Below, piece by piece: positions 19,020-27,020 of a stretch of DNA of 64,000 nt. The notes below the pieces were generated by a model that saw only the letters and a list, made by a program, of their open reading frames with translations, ran no database searches and was not told the DNA's origin. Position 1 is the first letter of the stretch. Each line of letters starts with the position of its first letter. The DNA is from Natrinema sp. DC36. Its GTDB lineage: Archaea; Halobacteriota; Halobacteria; Halobacteriales; Natrialbaceae. The stretch covers positions 1-64,000 of the forward strand of contig NZ_CP084474.1 of the NCBI RefSeq assembly GCF_020405225.1. The letters run 5' to 3'. The position numbers and the translations under genes are program-made.

Positions 19020-19469
19020 ATGAACGATACTACGCCGCCGCTGCATCCGATGGAGCGCGAACAGCTTCGGGCCGAATCAACCCTCGTCGTGACCGTAAAG
19101 TCGTCCAGTGAGTTCCACAATGATGTTACCGACGGTATCGAGGCGCTCGAGCGGGGCAATTCGGTGGATTCCACGCCGATGCTCTCGTTTACCAGCTACG
19201 ACGACCTCATGGAGACACTGACGCCGCGCGTCCTCGATCTCATCGAGGCCATCCGCCGGGAAGAGCCAGCCAGCATCAACGAGACTGCACGGGTCGTTGA
19301 TCGGGACGTGAAGAATGTCCACGAGGAACTCAGTCGGCTCGCCCAGCTGGGCATCATCTTCTTCGAGGAAGACGGCCAGAGTAAGCGCCCGGTCGTCTGG
19401 TTCGACGAACTCGTCATCAACCTCCCCTTCGATCCAGAGACTGGCGACACGGCGGCTGCCGCACCGTAG
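19020..19469 (+). CDS. HTH antitoxin paired with TumE (HVO_A0114-like)
   Basis: 149 aa from ATG 19020. Winged-helix region PASINETARVVDRDVKNVHE, then LSRLAQLGIIFFEEDGQSKR and a C-terminal strand PVVWFDELVINLPF. This is the DNA-binding partner found next to TumE-like toxins in haloarchaea. It would neutralise the toxin and repress the operon through the upstream palindrome. Confidence 0.8.
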   Translation: MNDTTPPLHPMEREQLRAESTLVVTVKSSSEFHNDVTDGIEALERGNSVDSTPMLSFTSYDDLMETLTPRVLDLIEAIRREEPASINETARVVDRDVKNVHEELSRLAQLGIIFFEEDGQSKRPVVWFDELVINLPFDPETGDTAAAAP

Positions 19470-19628
19470 TTCGCCGTGCCAGCGGTGGCGCGCGATGAAT
19501 GCGCGCTTCAGCGCGCAGAACGTGCGAGGGACGAGCGATGCGACCACAGGGAGCAAAGCGAGGAGGCTGGGGAGGGCGCGAGCGAAGCGAGCGTGTGGTT
19601 GGGCACACAAAAAAGAGAGCTGTTTCGC

Positions 19629-20510
19629 CTATTCCTGGGTCCACCACCGCCCGCGTTCGGGGAACTCGAGGCGACTCCAGCCGGTCACAGCCAGGCTGCA
19701 TCGCTCGTTGTGCCAGTTCTTCGCCGCGTTCCTGATTCGCACCGTCTCTCCCTCGCTCACTGTTGTCTGATAGGAGTTCTCCCAGATCGTGAACTTCATC
19801 TTCTCGGTCGCATCCGCGATCAGTCCAACCTGGCTGATCGACGGCTGCGAGGGCTCCCATAGTTTAATGATCTCGCCTTCCACGTCCACTTCGCCTGCCT
19901 CTACCTCCGGCACATCTGCGATGTCGACGATCGTTCCCGACTCGGCCTTCACTTCGTCCATCTCCTCGAGTGTTGCGTCGATCATCGACGTCCCGTCCGT
20001 CACCTTCTCCGCCAGTCCACGGCTCACTGCCGCCCGGCTTGGACCTCCACGCACCGTCTCCGTGATTCGCACCGATTGTTTGTTGACCTCCGCCAATTGC
20101 TCTTGCTCCAGCTCCGAGCGGGGGTCCACCCGTTCGACCCGCCGCTCTCGGCGCTGCTCGACCACGATCTCTCGCGTCCGCTTCTCTCGCCCCTCCTGCG
20201 TTCCGAACGTCGCCTTTGCGCTGATCAACTCGAGCTCCTCCTCTCGAGCCCGAATCCGCTCTTCCTGTGCCAGTGGCAGGTATCCGAACTCGTTCTCCTC
20301 GCGTCCAACCATCGTCTCCGGGTGGTTCGTCTCGACTTTCGTGTTGATCTCCTGCTCGACCGACGCCTGGAACTCCGGCGTCTCATCCACGATGTCTTCC
20401 GCGAACTCGTCTTCCACCGCCACGCCTGCGTCCGTCTTCTCCGCAGCCGCCTCTTGGTTGACACTCGATCCATCCGAAGTTTTATCATCTCGGAAGTTCG
20501 TAGAACTCAT
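19629..20510 (-). CDS. OB-fold (RPA-like) DNA-binding protein
   Basis: 293 aa. The N-terminal half is acidic and Glu-rich; residues ~205-290 form an OB fold (VDVEGEIIKLWEPSQPSISQ, VGLIADATEKMKFTIW, VRIRNAAKNWHNER), the pattern of archaeal single-strand DNA-binding RPA domains. No zinc finger. Similar stand-alone OB proteins are frequent on haloarchaeal plasmids and may assist replication or repair. Surrounded by GC-rich low-complexity spacers on both sides. Confidence 0.75.
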   Translation of the reverse strand: MSSTNFRDDKTSDGSSVNQEAAAEKTDAGVAVEDEFAEDIVDETPEFQASVEQEINTKVETNHPETMVGREENEFGYLPLAQEERIRAREEELELISAKATFGTQEGREKRTREIVVEQRRERRVERVDPRSELEQEQLAEVNKQSVRITETVRGGPSRAAVSRGLAEKVTDGTSMIDATLEEMDEVKAESGTIVDIADVPEVEAGEVDVEGEIIKLWEPSQPSISQVGLIADATEKMKFTIWENSYQTTVSEGETVRIRNAAKNWHNERCSLAVTGWSRLEFPERGRWWTQE

Positions 20511-21273
20511 TGCTTAACACCGAAGGCGCTTTCCAACGCGTCTTCACCTTCAACTCCTCTGAGTCCCAACTGTGTTCGTCTCCTGTAACCGCTCTCGCTC
20601 GCGCCTTCAGGTTCCCTGAGGCGCGAGTAGAGCGGGACACTCACCCCCACCAGCCAGCACCGCGCGCCGAGACTACCGGCGCGAGCGTCCAGCGGAGTAA
20701 CCGTGGGGGGTGAGCAGCGACGCCGCGCAACCCCTCGCGGTTACCTGCTGGCGTCGAAACCAAAGCCCGGCAGCACAGCGACCACCGGGAGCGAGCAGCC
20801 CGGAATGGTCGGTCGCGAGCGATGCAGAGGGAGGGAAGGCGAGCGGGGCGTGCCGTCTCGTTTACAGCGGTCGAGGGACAGCTACAGCATCCCCACCTTT
20901 AGCACAGCCTGGCGGGCTTCGAAAGGGCGAGGACGTCTCGGCCGTCCCCCGCCGACGTAAGCACCGCAACGACCGAGCACAGCGAGGGAGTGAGGCGCGC
21001 AGCGAGGCGCGGGATGCCGAGCGGCCGAGGGCTTTCGGTAGAAGTGTACTCCTTTCTCCCTCTCTTCTCGAGTGTCCCGTTCACCACCAATATTGAACCC
21101 ATCGATCGTCCACGTCGCATCCCCGCCAGGCCGATCTCAGTTGTCCAACACTCGGACTGCTGTCTCGATCGTCACCCAGAGGTACTGGCTGTTTCAACTG
21201 CACAATACTCGGTCTGCCCTCGAGAAGCAAGATCACCAGACCAAACGCGTTAGGTATAGAGCAAACATTTATT
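20511..21273. other. GC-rich repetitive spacer
   Basis: About 760 bases of GCGAGCGAG-type low-complexity sequence without a credible gene. Contains a 44-base segment (20763-20806, beginning AAAGCCCGGCAGCACAGCGA) that recurs at 22523-22572, ending GCGAGCAGCCCGGAA in both copies. CCCGG/CCGGG elements could pair as a hairpin. Confidence 0.5.
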
Positions 21274-21293
21274 TGTGAGACGCACGTCTCACA
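21274..21293. promoter_or_regulatory. Palindromic operator before RHH antitoxin
   Basis: TGTGAGACG-CA-CGTCTCACA is a perfect 9-bp palindrome ending 5 bases before the ATG; an AT-rich TATA-like stretch ends just upstream. Placement fits autorepression by the RHH protein. Confidence 0.7.
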
Positions 21294-21298
21294 GGGTA

Positions 21299-21586
21299 AT
21301 GAGTACTGACACTAACGATGCCGGTGAAGGGAACGGCAACGGCACCAACAAAATCGACGTCCGGGTTCCAAACCGGCTCCTCGAGGAGATCGACGAGGAG
21401 TACGAGCGTCGCGGGTATACCTCACGGTCGGAAGCGATCCGCGACGCACTCCGCGACTGGATCGATCCACCGACGAGGCTCTCTGACGAGACGCTTGAAG
21501 AACTTGAAAAGAGCCGCGAGCAGCGAGAGCAGGGCGAAACGCAATCAGCCGACGACGTTCGCGAGCGCCTCGGCTTGAATGACTGA
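21299..21586 (+). CDS. Ribbon-helix-helix antitoxin
   Basis: 95 aa from ATG 21299. KIDVRVPNRLLEEIDEEYER followed by GYTSRSEAIRDALRDWI is a CopG/NikR-type RHH domain; the acidic C-terminal tail would wrap the toxin. The last 8 bases overlap the RelE/ParE gene. Typical type II antitoxin and autoregulator. Confidence 0.88.
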   Translation: MSTDTNDAGEGNGNGTNKIDVRVPNRLLEEIDEEYERRGYTSRSEAIRDALRDWIDPPTRLSDETLEELEKSREQREQGETQSADDVRERLGLND

Positions 21587-21842
21587 CGTCAAGTACACTG
21601 AGCAAGCGATCGGCCACCTTGAGAACCTTGACCCGCAAGTCGCCGATCGTGTGATGAATAAAGTCGATGAGGCGACTGACTGGACCGAACACCGACTCGA
21701 GCGTCTTTCCGGCTACCCATATTACAAACTTCGCGCCGGCGACTACCGAGCGATCATCACATGGGATCGCGACGACAACGTTCTCATCGTCGAGGCGATT
21801 GGTCACCGACGAAACGTGTATGACCGGCACCTTCCCCCATGA
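21579..21842 (+). CDS. RelE/ParE-family toxin
   Basis: 87 aa. VKYTEQAIGHLENLDPQVAD, YKLRAGDYRAIITWDRDDN and VLIVEAIGHRRNVYDRHLPP give the RelE fold order with the conserved R-x-G-D-Y-R and GHR-x-x-VY motifs. Translationally coupled to the RHH antitoxin. Family members cleave ribosome-bound mRNA or poison gyrase; sequence alone does not separate the two. Confidence 0.88.
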   Translation: MTDVKYTEQAIGHLENLDPQVADRVMNKVDEATDWTEHRLERLSGYPYYKLRAGDYRAIITWDRDDNVLIVEAIGHRRNVYDRHLPP

Positions 21843-21851
21843 CGCCTCTTA

Positions 21852-22079
21852 ATGCGAAAGTATCGGGGTGCGAAAATTACTTCCTTTACGGAGGGCGACA
21901 GACAGTTGTTGAGGAGAGGTACCGTTCAGTGCGCACTCTTGCATAATGAGCTGATGCTTCAGTTCGAATCACTTCAAGAAGACTCCGTGTTATGTACAGG
22001 CAATAGATGTACCGCTAATTGTCTGAGAGAAATTCACTCAGAATATTACACTCCATATGTTGAGGGGGAAATTTGGTAG
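21852..22079 (+). CDS. Doubtful small ORF
   Basis: 75 aa, starting 9 bases after the toxin gene. Not recognised; contains three cysteines (CTGNRCTANC). Could be non-coding sequence open by chance. Confidence 0.25.
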   Translation: MRKYRGAKITSFTEGDRQLLRRGTVQCALLHNELMLQFESLQEDSVLCTGNRCTANCLREIHSEYYTPYVEGEIW

Positions 22080-22105
22080 AGGGATATAATTAGTCATAAC
22101 ATCGT

Positions 22106-22414
22106 ATGGAATCCTATAACCAACATCAGATAGCCGCGGACGGCGGGTCAGGAGTTGTTGTAGAAGAACAACCGTGGGAATCCATAGTACAGACTGTAAT
22201 ACGAGGAATTGCTGCTGTAAAAGGTACTCCTGAGTGTGACCTTGATCCGCTCTACAACAGCATCAACCCAGAGGCGCTGAACGAGCTGATGCGACATTCA
22301 CAGCGTATCTCATCAGATGTGTCCGTGGAATTCACCCACGAGGGATGTACTGTTCTGGTGCGAAACGAAGATCCGATGAAAATCACAGACTCTCCACCTG
22401 ATGAAATTATGTAG
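22106..22414 (+). CDS. HalOD1 output-domain protein
   Basis: 102 aa. ESIVQTVIRGIAAVKGTPEC, DLDPLYNSINPEALNELM and SVEFTHEGCTVLVRN follow the HalOD1 pattern, a small haloarchaeal output domain often fused to or near response regulators. GATATAATTAG about 25 bases upstream fits a leaderless promoter. Cognate partner not present in the window. Confidence 0.75.
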   Translation: MESYNQHQIAADGGSGVVVEEQPWESIVQTVIRGIAAVKGTPECDLDPLYNSINPEALNELMRHSQRISSDVSVEFTHEGCTVLVRNEDPMKITDSPPDEIM

Positions 22415-22522
22415 AACCACATACTATTGCCGATAAGTTCGCCCACCTACATACCAGCTGATTCACTGGTGTGTTGGGAGAAATCAACTTTGAGAAGAAC
22501 CTATGACACTCTGCACTGGGGG

Positions 22523-22572
22523 AAAGCCCGGCAGCACAGCGAGCTCGAAGAAAGCGAGCGAGCAGCCCGGAA
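22523..22572. repeat. Second copy of the CCCGGCAGCACAGCGA element
   Basis: Matches 20763-20806 at both ends with a divergent middle. Lies in the spacer between HalOD1 and the zinc-ribbon gene. Confidence 0.6.
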
Positions 22573-22703
22573 CCTGGAGGTGGGCGGGTGATCGTGGGAG
22601 GGCGGTGCTATGCGGGGCGGTCCGCCCGTCGTCCCGCTCGCCATACTCACCTACCTCATCTCACCACTCCCGTCCTCCCACTCACTCAAACCGCACCGAC
22701 TCC

Positions 22704-23225
22704 CTACCTTCTGTACGACTTCCGGATCCAGGATCTCATCAAACTGCTCCATGCTCGCAGCTGTACTTGAATCGCTCGTCGCAGATCCTGCCCCAGCACC
22801 GCCACTTCCGAGTAGTACGATCGCGCACCCCTCGGCAATTCGTGGAACCGTTCCTGACACTCCAGACACGTGTACTCGAACTCAGCTCGGACTCTGTTCT
22901 GGTGCCCCTCGAGCTCGCCCTCCTCGCTGTAGTGGAACTCCTCGTACACGAGCTTTTTCGAAACGAACTCGCGACCGTCACACCGCGGACACTGGTCCAT
23001 CATCAGTGGCTTGTCTGACCCCTGCCTCGAGACAGTACCTGAACTCGTCGATGCAACCCTGTCCTGCTCACCCTCACTATCCTCGGCTGTACTGCCGGCT
23101 TCGTCCACTGTGGTATCAGCTTGGTCTACCTCCGATTCGTCTTCCTCGCCTGGCGCTGTTCCTTCTCGAACCCAGTCGTCGAATTCCTCACTCAGGATCT
23201 GATCATCATCCGCTGCCTCCTCCAC
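22704..23225 (-). CDS. Acidic zinc-ribbon protein
   Basis: 173 aa from a GTG at 23225. The first ~75 residues are Asp/Glu/Ser/Thr-rich; then CPRCDGREFVSKKLVYEEFH and, 35 residues on, CLECQERFHELPRG form a two-CxxC zinc ribbon with a beta core. The C-terminal 20 residues (from RRAIQVQLRAW) look unlike the rest, so the natural end may be displaced by a frameshift. Similar single zinc-ribbon proteins occur on haloarchaeal plasmids; role unknown. Confidence 0.6.
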   Translation of the reverse strand: MEEAADDDQILSEEFDDWVREGTAPGEEDESEVDQADTTVDEAGSTAEDSEGEQDRVASTSSGTVSRQGSDKPLMMDQCPRCDGREFVSKKLVYEEFHYSEEGELEGHQNRVRAEFEYTCLECQERFHELPRGARSYYSEVAVLGQDLRRAIQVQLRAWSSLMRSWIRKSYRR

Positions 23226-23289
23226 CTAGTGTTGGTCAGTCCAGCTCATATCCCGACTCACTCCTCTCAGGTGGGCAAATAACACCGCC

Positions 23290-24060
23290 TCGCGGTCGCC
23301 TAGCCTAATGTCTTCCCTGACACGCTACGTCCACCACCATCGCAATCATCCAATCTCACGTCTCCTCTGCTGCTCTTCACTCACCACTGCCTCGAGCCCA
23401 ATCTCACCGTCGACATCCTCCCCATGGCCTCTATCCTCCCCTCGAGGAGAGCAACCCCCGCTCCACCACCTCTCCCTCCAAGTCCTCTCTCTCCTCGAGC
23501 TTTTCCCCAAACTTCCCGTCACGGCCTGGCTACTAGCTTGTACGTTCCTCCCACTCTCACCTCTCCTCAGCTTCATCTCCAGTTCCCTGCTCCAGTCCTC
23601 TGCCCCACTCCCCTCTCCTCAGATCACCACACTCTACCCTGTTCTCCGCCCTTCACTCGTTCTCCAGACCTCACTCTCTTTTCTCGAGCACCATCCTCTC
23701 TCTACTTCTCCCACCCCTCTTCTTTCTCTATTGGCCCCTCACATTCTGCTCTCTTCTCAACTTTCTTGTATATCTATCACCTTGCTTCACACCTCTCCCT
23801 CACCCACCTCTCTACCGCTCTCCAGTCCCCCACTGATCGTATTCTGAAAATGCTTCTCACTCCTCTCTCATTCTCCTTCCGTCCGCCCCCTTGTTACTGC
23901 CCCTACCTTCCACCTTTCTACACCCAACTCAATCCCACCATTCTCGAGTCATAACACACCTCCTATCTAATTCACTATATCCTGACGTATTTACCTACCC
24001 TGCTCTCTGACTCTCCACGTTTCATTCCCCGTCGCGCACACCTCTATTTCTGCATACCTC
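23290..24060. other. Long polypyrimidine tract, non-coding
   Basis: About 770 bases in which the plus strand is overwhelmingly C and T (runs such as CTCTCCTCAGCTTCATCTCC) and the minus strand is purine-rich. Open frames here are Ser/Pro/Leu low-complexity artefacts. No gene is supported. The strand bias is far beyond that of neighbouring coding sequence. Confidence 0.7.
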
Positions 24061-24120
24061 CCCATTCCTTTGGACGATTTTTCGTCATTCACGACCAGTT
24101 TTGCGGACTCAAATCATTTT

Positions 24121-24355
24121 AAATCCCCGTTGCACATATCTAAGGCCGTAACAACACGCGCAACGAGTGAAAATTTCAAGCACGAAAGTCAAAAAACGCG
24201 CAACGGGGAGTTTCAGCCACCCAACTCAGTCGATTCTGAGTTTCAATGTTCAAATTGAAGAACGGCAGAAGGGACAGTTCGATATCACATTCTTAGAAGA
24301 ATATCCCTTATCTGCTGATTTCTCCATCACGAAGGCTCAGATAATACGCAACGTG
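24121..24355. repeat. GCAACG repeats next to primase genes
   Basis: Forward copies ACGCGCAACGAG (24156-24167), ACGCGCAACGGGGAG (24196-24210) and TACGCAACGTGA (24345-24356), plus an inverted CCCCGTTGC at 24125-24133. CCCCGTTGC and GCAACGGGG can pair across about 65 bases. The segment is AT-rich and lies between the polypyrimidine tract and the 3' end of the primase operon. Iteron-like; function inferred only from context. Confidence 0.5.
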
Positions 24356-24508
24356 ATTTTATCTCCTGTTTAGTATATGTAATTAATGTATTCCAGATAT
24401 TATATTGATTTAGTAGAATAGCGCCAAATCCGGTTTTAAGATCCTCTGTATAGTTGTGAAATGAATGGGCTAAAGAGAGGGTTGGATCCGAGGGAGTTCA
24501 TCGCTATA

Positions 24509-26044
24509 CTAAACGGGGTCGGTTTCCTCGAGTTGGTCGTACATATCGTCGGGGAATGGAAGGCTACCATAAATTGAGTAGGGGCACTGCTCTTTGCCAA
24601 TACAGTACCGTTGCATATCGTCATTATTACAATTCATTGGCAGGGGTGTGTTCCCGTCGGGGCCAATTCCACGATCGCCCCGTCGGGCTTCGTACTTGAT
24701 CTGGTAGGCAGAGATCTCTGGATCAAACCATGGCCACCGGCTGAACAGGTCTTTGAGTTCATCGGTGATCGCGTCGACGGATTTCTCGCGGTACTGCGGG
24801 AGCCACATTACCATCCGAACGAGGTTGAAGAGGTCTTTTCGGACCGGTTTCTCCTCTTGGAGTCGCTCATCCATCGCAGCAAGACAAGGCAGTTCAAACA
24901 GGTCTTCGAGTTCCGTAATCTCGAGTGGCCGCGATCCACCGCCCGAGTGGCCGATCCGATACGTATTGACGCGGTCACCCCGATCGACTGTCACCGATCG
25001 ATGCGATAAGTGATCTGCAAGCGAGTTCCCTACACTTCGGGGGGTCGACAATTGTGTGAGCTGGGCTCGTTCACTCTCGTTTTCTGGCTCATATACTTCA
25101 AGAGCATCGGACAACTCCTGAGCAGTATGAAACTCACCGATCTGAGTGTGTGGTGATGCTTGCACAGCATTTCGGAGTAGTCGGACGATCTGCTCGCCTT
25201 GATCCCAGTTTTTCCACACCTTCTCGTAGTGGCCGATCTCGAGGGCGTAGTCAGTCCGCTCGGTGATGGCAGTTTCGTGCTCTCGAAGCCACTTGCGTTG
25301 TGGCTCGCCGAGTTCATCCTCTTGGACTGCCTGTAGCCGGCCAAAACACCGCTTGCCGTACGATCGATAAGTGTCATGGAGGTGGTCGAGTGGGACGTAG
25401 AGATGATTGTCCTTGACCTGCGTTCGAATCTCGCCCGTTTCGTCGGCACTCGTCGCTTCGGTGGATGCTCGAGCGAGACACTTTCGAGAGGCAGCCGCCA
25501 TTGGGATCTCGACGTAGAGATCGTACTCGGTATCGGCAGTCACCTCCTCGTCGAATTCGGGCATCGGTTTGACGTCCGTACAAACGCGACCCGGGTGGGG
25601 ACCGTCCTGACTGGGGCCTTTCGCGTAGAGGACCTCAGCCATCTCTTGGTAGAGCGTTGGATCGTCGTACTCATGCACAAGTGCGAGGAGGTTAGTCGCG
25701 AACAGTTCGCGGATGTTGTGAAGGACTTGGTTCTGCCGAGGCGGCGTGTCCTCGAAGCGAGGTTGTTCGCTCACGCAGATTGAACTGAGAGTAGCCAGCA
25801 AAACGAGCGTTGCGGGCTCGTCGACGAATGGGTACTCGAGCGGACGGTTACGCTTGGAACTCTTGAACGCAGCAGTCCCGAACTGTTCGATATCCGAAAG
25901 CAGCGTCTCTCGGTCTGGCGTATTATCGACGACGTAGCGGTCGTACCCGCGGGTGAACAATTGAACGATCTCTCTGTCAGTGTAGTTGATAGGGATCGCT
26001 GCAGCGAGGTAGGCGTCTCGCTCGGTCTCTCGTGGATCAATCAT
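24509..26044 (-). CDS. Primase large-subunit-like (PriL-type) protein
   Basis: 511 aa from ATG 26044, which overlaps the stop of the small-subunit gene by 8 bases; a frame extending to 26131 is rejected because it would overlap far more. The C-terminal third has CLAAMDERLQ, then CNNDDMQRYCIGKEQCPYSI, a spaced Cys set like the 4Fe-4S ligands of PriL, with the CPYSIYG context. The rest is helical. It probably works with the PriS-like protein to prime plasmid or transferred DNA. It is much longer than chromosomal PriL, so a plasmid-type variant. Confidence 0.7.
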   Translation of the reverse strand: MIDPRETERDAYLAAAIPINYTDREIVQLFTRGYDRYVVDNTPDRETLLSDIEQFGTAAFKSSKRNRPLEYPFVDEPATLVLLATLSSICVSEQPRFEDTPPRQNQVLHNIRELFATNLLALVHEYDDPTLYQEMAEVLYAKGPSQDGPHPGRVCTDVKPMPEFDEEVTADTEYDLYVEIPMAAASRKCLARASTEATSADETGEIRTQVKDNHLYVPLDHLHDTYRSYGKRCFGRLQAVQEDELGEPQRKWLREHETAITERTDYALEIGHYEKVWKNWDQGEQIVRLLRNAVQASPHTQIGEFHTAQELSDALEVYEPENESERAQLTQLSTPRSVGNSLADHLSHRSVTVDRGDRVNTYRIGHSGGGSRPLEITELEDLFELPCLAAMDERLQEEKPVRKDLFNLVRMVMWLPQYREKSVDAITDELKDLFSRWPWFDPEISAYQIKYEARRGDRGIGPDGNTPLPMNCNNDDMQRYCIGKEQCPYSIYGSLPFPDDMYDQLEETDPV

Positions 26045-26963
26045 GGGTAAGTTCACGCTCGGTTTCAAGGAACTGTGGTCGGGCTTCCGTTCGGGGATCG
26101 AACGCTGGGCTCTCGATCGGCTGGACGACACGGCAGACCTCTGCGTGCAACGAGTAGGGCACGCGAAGGAGACGGCTTCGGTCGGCAGTCACAACGGGAT
26201 CGATCGGGATCTCATAACGCTCGAGCAAGAGATCGTTGAGCACTTCTCGGCTTTTCTCGTCATACCCGTACTCAAGCTCGTTGTCGAGCAGATAGACGTG
26301 GACGCCTTGACCGGAATAGACGACCATCGTCTTCTCGGCAGCAAATACATCCATGAAGAGGTCTCGTGTTTCGAAGCCGTACTCGATCGCACGGTCGATG
26401 TCCTCGAACGAGTAGGGATACCCCCTCGGATCGGCGTCACAAATCTCGAATTCGGCGAGCAACGCGTCGTCACGACTCACATCTGTTGATTGGATCTCGA
26501 GGTCATTCTCGTCAAGTTCGCGTTCAGCGCGTGCTGTGGCGATGCCTTTCGCATCGATATCGACCGCGAGAACCCACGATCGGTCCCAGTTGTCCAACCC
26601 GTAGTAGACGCCATCCGAAATCGGATCACTCTTCTCGAGCAGATCGGGATCAGCCAAGGCGTATTCACTCCCCTGGAACGGGTCGTACCGTGCGGGAGAT
26701 TGGATGAACGAGACGAGTTCTTCGACGTTGCTGAAGTTCTGTGCAATCGGCTCGCCATCTGAGTCAGTGCGCCACGTCGGCCGTCGAATGAAGTCGCGAT
26801 CGGGGCGCTCCGCTTTGCGGATGGGATGGCGCTCGCGGAAGCTGATCCCGAACTCTTTCGGTGCCGTTGGTGTGATGAACGGCGGCAACTGGTCTACATA
26901 CTCGGGGAACTCCTCGGTATAGTACGCATAGACCTCGCCACGGGTTGCCTGTCGCCAAGTCAT
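26037..26963 (-). CDS. Primase small-subunit-like (PriS-type) protein
   Basis: 308 aa. WVLAVDIDAKG supplies the paired Asp of the archaeo-eukaryotic primase fold; VVYSGQGVHVYLLD matches the SGxGxH motif; VTADRSRLLRVPYSLHAEVC matches the D...RLxRxPxSLH motif of PriS and PrimPol. Catalyses RNA or DNA primer synthesis. Coupled to the PriL-like gene and 57 bases downstream of the coupling ATPase gene, so primer synthesis is probably co-expressed with DNA transfer. Confidence 0.82.
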   Translation of the reverse strand: MTWRQATRGEVYAYYTEEFPEYVDQLPPFITPTAPKEFGISFRERHPIRKAERPDRDFIRRPTWRTDSDGEPIAQNFSNVEELVSFIQSPARYDPFQGSEYALADPDLLEKSDPISDGVYYGLDNWDRSWVLAVDIDAKGIATARAERELDENDLEIQSTDVSRDDALLAEFEICDADPRGYPYSFEDIDRAIEYGFETRDLFMDVFAAEKTMVVYSGQGVHVYLLDNELEYGYDEKSREVLNDLLLERYEIPIDPVVTADRSRLLRVPYSLHAEVCRVVQPIESPAFDPRTEARPQFLETERELTHD

Positions 26964-27020
26964 AAGGGTCTACCACCGGTGAATGCGAATGTCATATCAA
27001 CCTTCATTATTTCACCTTGT

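Noticed and set aside
23308-23954. Long open frames in the polypyrimidine tract
   Set aside because: Ser/Pro/Leu low-complexity output of C/T-rich DNA, no start context and no protein-like pattern.
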